From positions 1 to 53,056 of the forward strand of contig CAYTGO010000019.1 in assembly GCA_964437425.1 (NCBI GenBank): a stretch of 53,056 nucleotides of DNA, read 5' to 3'. Position 1 is the stretch's first letter; each line of letters starts with the position of its first letter. The translations under genes were made by a program, and so were the position numbers. Positions 1-9,700 of the stretch are shown in pieces. Origin of the DNA: Scalindua sp964437425. GTDB lineage: Bacteria > Planctomycetota > Brocadiia > Brocadiales > Scalinduaceae. The notes below the pieces were generated by a model. It saw only the letters and a list, made by a program, of their open reading frames with translations. It was not told the DNA's origin and made no database searches.

Positions 1-180
1 GACGGAAAAGTAAATTCCGCCGGCCAGGGAGATATTAAACCCGGTGCAGGAAAAGTCAGATCTTCCTCTCGGCAGCTAGCAAGTAGCCGCAAGAATGGTG
101 AGGATAGAAATCCTGAGTCCTTAATTCCAATGGGAGAAAACAGGATCATTGAACATAATGATAAGATGAGTGATTTTTAG
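1..180 (+). CDS. C-terminal fragment of an unidentified protein
   Basis: Frame 1 is open from the window edge to a TAG at 178-180, giving 59 residues and no start codon. The fragment is polar and looks like a flexible tail (rich in S, G, R, N, ending MSDF), with no recognisable fold. Such tails are common at the end of chemoreceptors and hybrid kinases, and the next genes are a receiver and a hemerythrin. A methyl-accepting chemotaxis or kinase gene cut by the window edge is therefore plausible, but this is inferred from context only. Confidence 0.45.
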   Translation, partial: DGKVNSAGQGDIKPGAGKVRSSSRQLASSRKNGEDRNPESLIPMGENRIIEHNDKMSDF

Positions 181-308
181 TGACAATTTAGTGGCATATT
201 TTAGATTGAATATTCAGATACATAATGTTAATATGTGACGAATATGATTCATTAATAAGTAGATGATTTCATTTTGTCAAGTAATACGGTTGGTTACGGT
301 CAATTGTA

Positions 309-314
309 TATAAT
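309..314 (+). promoter_or_regulatory. putative -10 box of the 321-439 transcript
   Basis: A perfect TATAAT lies about 7 bases before the predicted 5' end of a compact structured segment. No good -35 hexamer is seen at 17-base spacing, so the assignment rests on the -10 box and the terminator downstream. Confidence 0.35.
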
Positions 315-320
315 TAGAAA

Positions 321-439
321 CTAAAGATGGCCTGCAAATTATCGTGGGCTGCCTTAGCGGGCAGAGCATTAGTCCTCTGTAAGTTGAAGGCGCAATCGGA
401 ACGTTCTCTTTTGAGACGTATCTGATTGCGCCTTTTTTT
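321..439 (+). ncRNA. candidate small structured RNA or 5' leader
   Basis: The non-coding stretch between the partial gene and the receiver gene is locally more GC-rich than its surroundings and contains nested hairpins. CTGCC/GGCAG (about 350-367) and CAGAG/CTCTG (about 362-379) overlap, so they could be alternative pairings. A strong terminator hairpin follows at 387-439. With TATAAT at 309-314 upstream, this looks like a self-contained transcript of about 120 nucleotides, or an attenuated leader for the receiver gene at 499. It matches no riboswitch consensus I recognise. The rest of 181-498 is AT-rich with nothing evident. Confidence 0.4.
387..439 (+). terminator. rho-independent terminator
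   Basis: An 11-bp perfect stem, AAGGCGCAATC (387-397) with GATTGCGCCTT (424-434), is extended by weaker pairing around TCTC/GAGA. A run of seven T residues follows at 433-439. This is the classic intrinsic terminator form. Confidence 0.75.
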
Positions 440-498
440 ATTGGTTTCAATTTCATAAATGTTTTATTTCAAAAAGGAATTTGTAGGCAAATTCAAGG

Positions 499-867
499 GT
501 GGATAACGGCAGAATACTGGTGATGGATGATGAAAAGGATATAAGAGATATTCTTTCAAAAATGTTGAATCGTCTTCATTATGATGTCGAGGTTGCCAGT
601 AATGGTAGTGAGGCAATAGCGTTATTCAAGAATGCAATAGCGATAAATAAACCTTTTAATTCCGTTATAATGGATTTAAAAGTGGCTAACGGAATGAGTG
701 GAGAGGATGCAATAAGCGTGTTGTTAGGTTTATATCCTGGTACAAAAATAATTTTGTGTACCGGCAGTGTTGGTGATCAGATAATTGTTGATTACAGGAA
801 ATACGGTATTAGTGCTATTATTCGGAAGCCATTTAAAACAAATGATCTGAGTGACGCATTGCAGTAA
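499..867 (+). CDS. stand-alone response regulator receiver protein
   Basis: A single receiver (REC) domain of 122 residues with no output domain. It has the acidic pair D10/D11, phosphoacceptor D59 (VIMDL), T88 and the conserved K110 (RKPF). The start is a GTG at 499, since a TAG at 484 closes the frame upstream; an AAGGG directly before it is too close to be a good ribosome site. The sequence resembles the C-terminal receiver of the hybrid kinase at 30467-32434, including the motif KPFN-[SA]-V-[IV]-MDL. It may therefore be a receiver detached from such a kinase. It probably works by phosphotransfer or protein binding, as CheY-like proteins do. Its cognate kinase is unknown. Confidence 0.85.
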   Translation: MDNGRILVMDDEKDIRDILSKMLNRLHYDVEVASNGSEAIALFKNAIAINKPFNSVIMDLKVANGMSGEDAISVLLGLYPGTKIILCTGSVGDQIIVDYRKYGISAIIRKPFKTNDLSDALQ

Positions 868-1055
868 GTGAATTTGGAATAGTATTGGATCATTGCGGAG
901 TAAAAATTGGGTATTGTAGTTGGGTCGATTAGATTTTTTTTAATTCTACAGTACAGTATATATTCAAAGTATTAGTCATACGGTAGCTATCTTCTGTTCT
1001 AAATACTTAATTTACTCAGGGCGAATGTTTAACCTTAGAATGGAGGCGACAAGAC

Positions 1056-1439
1056 ATGTCTGATATGGGAACTAATGGGGAAAAAAATAATATCGGAAAT
1101 GTTGTACAGCTGCTTATCGAAGCATCGCAAAACATGACAATATGTGAAAATGAGGTTAATAAAGCAACTGAAAGGATAAGAAATTCATGCAATACACATG
1201 GAACAAAAGGAGAGGTTCATAAGTCTCTTTTGGACTCTAAGATAGCAGGTCTCAAAAGGCTGGCAGAATTATACAGATCTGTGTCAGAAAAGTATGAAAA
1301 CTCGATTGACAAGCTGGTAGATGGTGTTCCAGAGGACAAGGTAATGGCCTCGCTGCTTCCATATAGCATTTCAATAAATGATCAGCTTAAATCTGAAAGA
1401 GAATGCTATGAACAGGTCCTCAGCATACTAAGTGCATAA
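1056..1439 (+). CDS. hypothetical helical protein upstream of hemerythrin
   Basis: A 127-residue, mostly helical, charged protein without signal peptide or membrane segment; I do not recognise its family. The start is well supported by TGGAGG about 10 bases before the ATG. It lies 60 bases upstream of the bacteriohemerythrin gene on the same strand and is probably cotranscribed with it. The long amphipathic helices (about residues 10-50 and 60-125) would suit a small adaptor or FlgN-like chaperone fold. That comparison rests on shape only, not on a recognised motif. Confidence 0.7.
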   Translation: MSDMGTNGEKNNIGNVVQLLIEASQNMTICENEVNKATERIRNSCNTHGTKGEVHKSLLDSKIAGLKRLAELYRSVSEKYENSIDKLVDGVPEDKVMASLLPYSISINDQLKSERECYEQVLSILSA

Positions 1440-1499
1440 CGTGACTGCTGTAACAATAAAAAACTGAAAGAGTTCCTTTTATATACAAGGAGTGGGTCG

Positions 1500-1907
1500 A
1501 TGGAAAAGATTGAATGGGAAAATGATTATAGTATAAATGTAGCAGTAATTGACGAGGAGCATAAACAATTTATTTCTATCATAAATAAGGCTATTGCAGC
1601 GATTGAAAGAAATAATGATGGTGAGAAGATATCAGAGGCATTAAATGCAATGACTTTATATGCGGTTTCTCATTTTAAAAATGAAGAAGAATATATGATT
1701 ACGTTTGACTACCCGGAGTTTATATTGCACAAAAAGGAGCACAAAGACTTTTTAATAAAGACTGTTGACTTTTGTAAAAGTGTTACGAATGGAAACAATA
1801 ATATTTCGGGCAGTCTACACAAATACCTGAAAAATTGGCTGGAAGAGCATATACAGGAGACTGATAGAAAGCTTACCGAATGTTTCAACAAAAATGGTCT
1901 TCTTTAA
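1500..1907 (+). CDS. bacteriohemerythrin
   Basis: A 135-residue single-domain hemerythrin. All seven expected di-iron ligands can be placed: H21 in DEEHKQF, H58 and E62 in HFKNEEEYM, H77 and H81 in HKKEH, H117 and D122 in HIQETD. Proteins of this type bind O2 reversibly at a non-heme di-iron centre and serve in oxygen sensing, delivery or detoxification. The gene is preceded by AAGGAG. It sits 60 bases after the small helical protein and 45 bases before a membrane hybrid kinase, so it may feed oxygen information to that signalling group (inference). Confidence 0.92.
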   Translation: MEKIEWENDYSINVAVIDEEHKQFISIINKAIAAIERNNDGEKISEALNAMTLYAVSHFKNEEEYMITFDYPEFILHKKEHKDFLIKTVDFCKSVTNGNNNISGSLHKYLKNWLEEHIQETDRKLTECFNKNGLL

Positions 1908-1952
1908 ATGGCAAAAATGTGTTTCCACACCAGAAACTAATTATTAAAATTA

Positions 1953-4900
1953 ATGAAGATAAACAATAAAATACTGTTCTGGTTTCTTATAATTGCAATA
2001 ATACCTTCAGGAATTACGGGTTTTTTTGCTTATCAGATAGCTCGGGATACACTGAAAAAATATGTTTATAATCAACTATCAACAACAGCTGATGGAGTCC
2101 ATGGCAGGATACATGAGTTTATTGAAATAAAGAAGGAAAGGATACTGGATTTTAGTTCTGACGGACTTATAAGAGACAATACTGAAAAAATTGGTTATTA
2201 CGGGGATATAAGAAACAGGGCACTTGACCTGAGTAATCATCTGGCAAGAAATAAAATGCCACTTGATCCAGATATATTAGAAACATTTGTTACGGATATG
2301 TACGGCCTCATAGTGGCTTCTTCTAATCAGCAACACATCGGACTTAGTAGACATGGAGAAGATTATTTTACAGGCGCTGTAAGGGAAGGTGTTTACGTGA
2401 CGGATCTGCATCAATCGTTAGATTCAGACGAAATTGTAATAGAGGTATCCAGACTCTTAAAAAGTAGAGAAAAAGGAGTGCATCGGCCTATAGGCATAAT
2501 AGTAAACAGAATAAAGGGATCCTCTATAGCCGACTTATTAATAAAAGACACAACCAATACGGAAGAATATTTTGTACCAGATTCAAATTTGACGACTTAT
2601 ATTGTTAACAGGAATAATCAGGTCATAGCCGGTTCAAATGTCCATAAGGACAAAATGCTGGAGATGGAAATAAACACCGAACCGATAATTAAATTTAATG
2701 TAACGGGAGAAGAAGTAATTGGTGTCTATAAGGATCACATGGGTAATAAAGTTTTTGGTGTATCAATATATGATCCGCATATGAATTGGTTAATCATTAT
2801 TCAAGAAGATGTGAATACCGTATTTGCTGACATGAAGTATTTACGGGACTGTATTATTGTAATGGCGTTTATAACAGTTTGTATAGTAATAATTCTCTCC
2901 ATTTACATATCACAAACGCTGACCTCACCTATTCAGAAACTTTTAGAGGGTACTAAAAAACTGGCGCAGGGAGTGCTGGGGCACAGAATAAGTATTGTGT
3001 CTGAAGATGAGGTTGGTGAGCTGGCGAATTCATTTAATATAATGGCAAGTTCGATCGAGGATAGGACCGATGTATTAAATAAGACTAAAGATTATATGAA
3101 AAATATTCTTGATAATACACGGGATATGGTCATAACGACTGATAATAGCGGATGTATTGTCGAATTTAATACTGGTGCGGAGCAGATACTTGGGTATACA
3201 AAGAAGGAGATAGTAGGCAGGCCTGTGGAGATGTTTTATTTAGATAAAGGTGAAAAGAAGAAACTGATCAAAAGGATTGAAGACGAAGGTTCAGTAAAAA
3301 ACTATGAAACAAAGCTCAGAACAAAGCATGAAGTAAATATACACATGGTAATCACTGCTTCACAACTTAAAGATAACTCAGGAAATGTTATTGGCACTGT
3401 TGAGGTCGGCAAAGATATTACCGAACGTATTCAGATAGAGGATAAAATTCGCACGACGAATTCATTCTTAAGGTTGCTTAAAGTTGCTGCTGTTGCTGCA
3501 AATGAAGAAGAAGAAATTACAGATGTCTTTATGCCAATATTAGAAGAAACATGCAAGTACACCGGATGGCAAATTGGTCATGCTTATGTTATATCTAAAG
3601 ATGATCCTGAACTGTTGGAGCCGACCACTGTTTGGTACATTAATGCTATCGAAAAATTTACTGGTTTCCGCAATATTACGGAGAAAACTACTTTTAAAAG
3701 AGGTCTCGGACTCCCTGGAAATGTACTTGCAAGTGGCAAGCCACAATGGATTATAGACATTACAAAAGACACTAACTTTCCCAGGACAAAAATAGCCAGT
3801 GATCTGAAAATAAAATCAGGATTTGCATTTCCTATTATGATCGGTACTAAAGTAGTAGCGGTGCTGGAGTTTTTTTCTACTAATACAATAGAAACAAATC
3901 GACAGTTTACAGAGATTATGTCTGATGCCGGTACGCAACTGGGACGAGCGGTTGAACGCAAGTGGACTGCGGATGAGCTTAGAGAAACTAATAAGAGACT
4001 TGAATCTGAAATCAGTGAACGCAAGATTATTGAAATTGAGTTGAAAGTAGCAATGGAAGCAGCAGAAGGGGCCAATAAAGCCAAGAGTGAGTTTCTGGCC
4101 AATATGAGCCACGAGGTGCGCACACCAATGAGCGGTGTAATAGGCATGGCAGATATATTATTGAATACTCATTTGACACCGGAACAACACGAATATGCTG
4201 GCACAATTCGTGAAAGTGCAGATTCATTGCTTAACATTATTAATGATATACTCGATTTCTCCAAAATAGAGGCTGGAAAGCTGTCAATGGAGAAGATTGA
4301 TTTTGAGCTACATGTTACCATTGATAATATCATCGATCTATTTGCTGTCAAAGCAGAGGAGAGAGGTCTGGATTTCTCCTGCTTTATGAATCCTGAAGTC
4401 CCATCTCTTTTACAAGGTGATCCAGGAAGACTCAAACAAGTGCTTATTAACCTTGTCAGCAATGCCATTAAATTTACGAAGAACGGTGAAGTAGTTTTCA
4501 GCATCAACCAGCTCAAAGAAACCGATTCACATACAACCTTACGGTTTGTTGTTAATGATACGGGAATCGGCATACCTGATGAACACGTTAACCGATTGTT
4601 TCAGTCATTTTCTCAGATAGATTCATCCACAACCAGAAAGTATGGTGGCACCGGACTGGGGCTGGCAATATCTAAACAGATAATAGAGTTAATGGGAGGG
4701 CTAATCGGCGTGGAGAGTGAAGAAGGCAAAGGTTCAACCTTCTGGTTCACTGTTGAGCTTGAGAAACAATCTGCTGAATGTCATGTTCCTGTTGAACAGG
4801 ATATAATAAATAACATGCGAGTGTTAATTGTTGGCGAAAACAGTACAAATCGTCAAAATTTAAGAAGATATCTTGAATGCTGGCACTGTCGAGTTGAAGA

Positions 4901-5812
4901 GACCGCTTCATCCGTGGAGGCGATGAAGACACTTCGAGAAGTCAGTAACAGAGTTAATCAATTTGAAGTTGTTTTGATTGACTATTGTACGTTAGATATA
5001 GATGGAGAGTTACTTGTAAAGGAGATAAAGTCAGACTTACTGCTTAAAGATTTATCCCTTGTGATGCTAAATGCTTATGGTCAGCGTGGAGACGAAGATC
5101 ATTATAGAAAACTTGGTTTTGGGGCATTTCTACCAAAGCCTGTAAAGCAGTCACAACTGCTTGACTGTCTCCTGAATATTAACGGGGGAAAAACAAGTAT
5201 TGAAAAAGTTTCTAAAGAGCAAATAATAACACGTCATTCCATATCAGTGGAACGTAATCAACATGTTCGTATACTGTTGGTGGAGGATAATATAGTCAAC
5301 CANNNNNNNNNNNNNNNNNNNNNNNNNNNNNNNNNNNNNNNNNNNNNNNNNNNNNNNNNNNNNNNNNNNNNNNNNNNNNNNNNNNNNNNNNNNNNNNNNN
5401 NNTGGAACGTAATCAACATGTTCGTATACTGTTGGTGGAGGATAATATAGTCAACCAGAAGGTTGCCTTGCATATAGTGAGAAATAAACTCGGTTTTCAC
5501 GTTGATGTTGTTAACAATGGCAGGGAGGCAATCGAAGCTCTGGAAAGAATGGACTACAATCTGGTTTTGATGGATTGCCAGATGCCTGAAATGGATGGCT
5601 ACGAGGCGACAAAGATCATACGTGATGGCTATTCTGGCGCACAGAATCCTAACATTCCCATAATCGCTATGACTGCTAATGCCATGAAGGGCGATCATGA
5701 AAAGTGCCTTGACGCAGGAATGGACTATTATATTACAAAACCCATTAATGTGAAGAAACTCTCTGATTCAATAGACGAAGCTCTGTGTGTTAATGGAATA
5801 CTACAAACTTAA
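1953..5812 (+). CDS. membrane hybrid sensor histidine kinase (interrupted in the assembly by a false gap)
   Basis: Order of domains: membrane helix at about 7-28, extracytoplasmic Cache-like sensor to about 297, second helix at about 300-320, HAMP, PAS (about 380-495), GAF (about 505-675), HisKA with phospho-accepting H720 (MSHEVRTP), HATPase with GTGLGLAIS, then two receivers. The first receiver is degenerate: GEN replaces the acidic pair. The second is intact (LLVEDN, LMDCQMP, TKP). The 100 N at 5303-5402 are flanked by an exact 55-base repeat (5248-5302 and 5403-5457). Removing 155 bases joins the two halves in frame and gives about 1234 residues. No clear Shine-Dalgarno precedes the ATG. 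The protein is a BarA-type phosphorelay kinase with unknown ligand. Confidence 0.9.
5303..5402. other. 100-N scaffold gap, artefactual
   Basis: The 55 bases before the N run are identical to the 55 bases after it. This indicates that two overlapping contig ends were joined with a placeholder gap and not merged. No real sequence need be missing. Confidence 0.9.
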
Positions 5813-6057
5813 ATAGCCCACAATTAATATAGTATAATCTATGTATTCAGTCTAAAATGTCACCTATATTTCTGTTGCACACTAGACACATCTCACATCA
5901 TTCACATAAAATATATTTGTCTCTACATATATACTTACTGCCAATTTATCATAATCCATTTTCACAAAAAGAATTAAAATACAATTTCATATATTTAAGC
6001 GATATTCCTATACTTTAATATTGCATCAATACTGTAATGAGTTTATAATTTCTAGTT

Positions 6058-6660
6058 ATGAAGAAATATGACATAAACATATTAATAATCGATGATGACA
6101 AGGATATCTGTGACTCATTGAAAAAATTATTCGTAATTGATGGGTATAAGGTTAAGTCGATTACAAATCCAATGCACACCCTCAGGGAGTTGAATAAGCA
6201 GTTGTACCATCTTATTATCCTTGACCTCAAGATGCCGAAAATAAAGGGAGAGGATTTATTAAGAGAGATAAGGAAGGTCAACTCTGATGTATCAGTTATT
6301 ATCCTGACGGCTTACCCTTCCGTAGATTCTGCAGTTCAGGCATTACAGAGTCATGCTTTTGATTACGTCAAAAAACCGTTTAAGATTAACGAACTTAGAG
6401 ACATCGTAAGAAATGCCTTAAGATCAAAGATGCTGCTACTGGAACCTGAAGAAGAATTGAATCTGAAAATAGGGAAGAAGGTGAGAGAGTTAAGGAGTAA
6501 AAACAGGCTGACATTGAGGCAGCTCGCAGAAAGAACAAACCTGTCAGTAAGTCTCATTTCACAAATAGAACGCGCTGAGAGCGCCGCATCAATATCCACG
6601 TTAAATAAGATTATTACTGCACTGAATTTATGTTTGAAAGAATTTTTTGAGGATTTTTAA
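6058..6660 (+). CDS. response regulator with receiver and XRE-type HTH output
   Basis: 200 residues. An N-terminal receiver carries D12/D13, phosphoacceptor D56 (ILDLKMP), T84 and K106 (KKPF). From about residue 135 follows a Cro/C1 (XRE, HTH_3) helix-turn-helix with the pattern LRQLAERTNLSVSLISQIE. Most DNA-binding response regulators carry OmpR, NarL or Fis outputs; an XRE output is uncommon. It is therefore a phosphorylation-controlled DNA-binding protein that probably acts as a repressor or activator of nearby genes. It lies between two hybrid kinases on the same strand; either could be its partner. The 245-bp gap before it is AT-rich and shows no clear Shine-Dalgarno. Confidence 0.88.
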   Translation: MKKYDINILIIDDDKDICDSLKKLFVIDGYKVKSITNPMHTLRELNKQLYHLIILDLKMPKIKGEDLLREIRKVNSDVSVIILTAYPSVDSAVQALQSHAFDYVKKPFKINELRDIVRNALRSKMLLLEPEEELNLKIGKKVRELRSKNRLTLRQLAERTNLSVSLISQIERAESAASISTLNKIITALNLCLKEFFEDF

Positions 6661-6770
6661 GCCAGAAATATTCATTCGTACCAGTGTTGCCTATCTGAAT
6701 TTGTAAGTTAAAGATCATTTCCCGGTTTATCAATAGTCGTTAATCAAGCATTTCTGTTTCAAAGTATAAA

Positions 6771-9700
6771 ATGAATTATGAAAAAATGACAAAGGCGGAG
6801 TTAATAAGCAAGCTCAAGTCACTTGAATCCGATATCAAGAAATCAAGGTGTAGCGATGAAGTAATCACACTCCAGGGACCAGGAGTAAAATATCAAAGAA
6901 TAATTGAAACGTTTAAAGATGCTGTAATTATAGTAGATGTAGAAACAGAAATTATTCTTGCAGCCAACAAACATGCTGAAAATTTACTTGGTGTGCCTGT
7001 TGAAAAAATAGTGGGCATGAATCGTTCGCAAATGTATCCTCCAGAGGATATTAAACGTTATGATAAAATTTTTAAGAAGTACGCAAAAATAAAGGGCTCA
7101 ACAACTACAGAAGATATCTTTATACAACATAAAGACGGCCGTAAGATTCCTGTGGAAATCAGCTCAAATATTTTTGAGCTGGATGGCAGGAAGGTACTTC
7201 AGGCGGTAATCAGGAACATTACAGGATGTAGCCAGGCCGAGGAGGAACTTAATAAATATCAAATACTATTTGATAATGTCTCTGACCTGGCATATATCTG
7301 CGATACAGAAGGAAACATCTTGTACTTGAATATGGTATTTGAAAAATTGTCAGGTTATAAGCCGGAAGAGTTCATTGGAAAATCTTTTGCGCCACTTTTC
7401 GATAAGGACAATCTGAAGAAATCAATGGATCTTTATACGAGAACATTGAAAGGTGAAAGCCCTCGGGAAGAAATTTATTTTAAAGACACCGGAATTCTAT
7501 GCGAATATAGAAATCAGCCATTACGTGATGAAAAAGGGGTCATAGTTGGAATTATTGGTATAGGACGTGACATCTCCAAACAAAAGCGTATAGAAAAAAA
7601 AATAGAGAAATTTAATGAATACCTTGAACAATGCGTGTTAGAGCGTACTGAAGAGTTGGCAAAAGTAAACATAGAAATAAAAGATAATGAAGCCAGGTTT
7701 CGAAGTGTATTGTCCTCACTATATGAATCTGCTGTTATTATTTATGATCGAGAAGGTACTATTACGTCACTCTGGGGTACGCCGGAAATGGACAAACGTT
7801 ATCGAATGCATGCTGCAGATGTAGTAGGCATGTCAGTTAGAGATTTTACTCCTCCGGAACAGGCAGAGAAATTTATTACACAAATACGTCAAATAATAGA
7901 TACCGGTAGAAAGACTATATATGAACATATGATTACTGTTCCGGGTGGTAATTTCTGGCATGAAACATCGTTATCTCCTATGCGAGATTTCAAAGGTAAG
8001 ATTGTGGGAGTAGTGGGCTTTATACGTGACATCACTGAACGAAAAATTGCAGAAAGTAAATTACTAAAGAGTGAAGAACGTTTTAGATTGCTGGCAGAAA
8101 ATATTCCTGAAGTATTCTGGATTACCTCACAGGATTTTGGCAAGATGATTTATGTCAGCCCTGCATATGAAACTATCTGGGGACGTTCGTGTAAAAGCTT
8201 ATATGATAAGCCAAAAGACTGGTTCTACAGTATCCATCCTGATGATCGCGAGAAGATAAGTGGCGCTATTGAAAAACACATAAATGCAGAGACTTCTTTT
8301 ATTGAAGAATATCGAATCGTCAGGCCGGATAAGTCAATTCGCTGGGTACGTGATCGGGCTTTTTCTATAAAAAAACAGTCAGGATCAGTTGATTATATTA
8401 TTGGAATTGCCCAGGATATTACCGCTCGCAAGGAAACCGAACAGAGGCTTGCCAGGAAGAATTCATACTTGAAGTTACTTCATGTTACAGCTGTAGCCGC
8501 AAATGAAGCAAAAAATATTAATGATGCCTTTCTGCCAATATTGGAACAAATATGTCAATACACCGGTTGGGAAATTGGTCATGCCTATGCTATTTCAGAT
8601 GGTAATCCTGATTTGCTGATCCCTACTGAGGTATGGTGCATTGAAGAACAGCAACAATTCATGGAATTCTGTAAAGTTACTAAAGATACTAATTTTGCCA
8701 GGGGTGTTGGTCTCCCTGGCAGAGTGCTTTCGAGTAGTAAACCTCATTGGATTATTGATGTTACACAGGATGGTGACTTTCACAGGAAACAGTCTGCAAT
8801 AGAGTTGAACATAAAATCAGGTGTTGCATTTCCCGTAATGGTTGAGAGCAATGTCGTTGCAATACTCGAATTTTTCACTACAAAAAGTGAAGAACCGGAT
8901 CAGCAGTTTATGGAGATTATGGCGGAAGTGGGCACTCAACTTGGACGAACTGTAGAACGAAAACAGGCAGAAAAAGCACTGTACGAAGCGTCTGAATTCC
9001 ATAATAAAATCATTAGTGAATTACCCATCGGCATATCAATCTATAACCAGAACGGTCAGTGCATTGAAGCGAATTCAACTATCGCAAAACTCATCAATGC
9101 GACACGAGAACAAATGCTTGCACAAAACTTCAAAAATATTAAGTCATGGAAGGAAAGCGGTCTTCTTGATGCAGCAAACATGAGTATTCGTCTACAAAAG
9201 ACTGAGCGTCATGAAATTGACATTGTATCTACATTTGGCAAACATGCATTATTCGACTGTATTTTAGCGCCTTTTACCGCGAAAGGCGAACAGCACCTGC
9301 TTCTCCTACTCGATGATATAACAGAGCGCAAGAAGATAGAAATGACCCTGCAAGAGAGTGAAGAACGTAACAGAAGTTTAATTAATGATGTACTTGATAA
9401 CTCTAATGTAGGCGTGTTTATCCTTGATAAAGAGTTCCGTGTTGTATGGATAAACGAATCAATGGAATTTTATTTTGGATTAAATCGAGATGACATAATT
9501 ATGAAAGCCAAAAGTCAGCTTATAGAAGATAAAATTCAACACATTGTTGAACATGGGGATGAATTTAAGGAACGCATGCTGAGAACATATGATGATAACA
9601 CCTACGTAGAGAACTTTGTCTGCCATATTCTTCAGAATGATGATCGACAAGAGAGATGGTTAGAACACTGGAGTCAACCAATTGTTTCAGGACTATATGC

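Noticed and set aside
345..395. tRNA-like string (GGGCAGAGC and CTCTGTAAG) upstream of the receiver gene
   Set aside because: The would-be anticodon stem does not pair and no T-arm or acceptor stem is found; the stems fit a different hairpin set.
3584..4147. Minus-strand open frame of about 187 codons in the hybrid kinase
   Set aside because: It is the mirror of GAF and HisKA coding sequence; its serine-rich composition is a product of the antisense codons.
5432..5812. Separate small response regulator gene after the N gap
   Set aside because: It is the second receiver of the 1953 kinase; collapsing the 55-base overlap puts it in frame.
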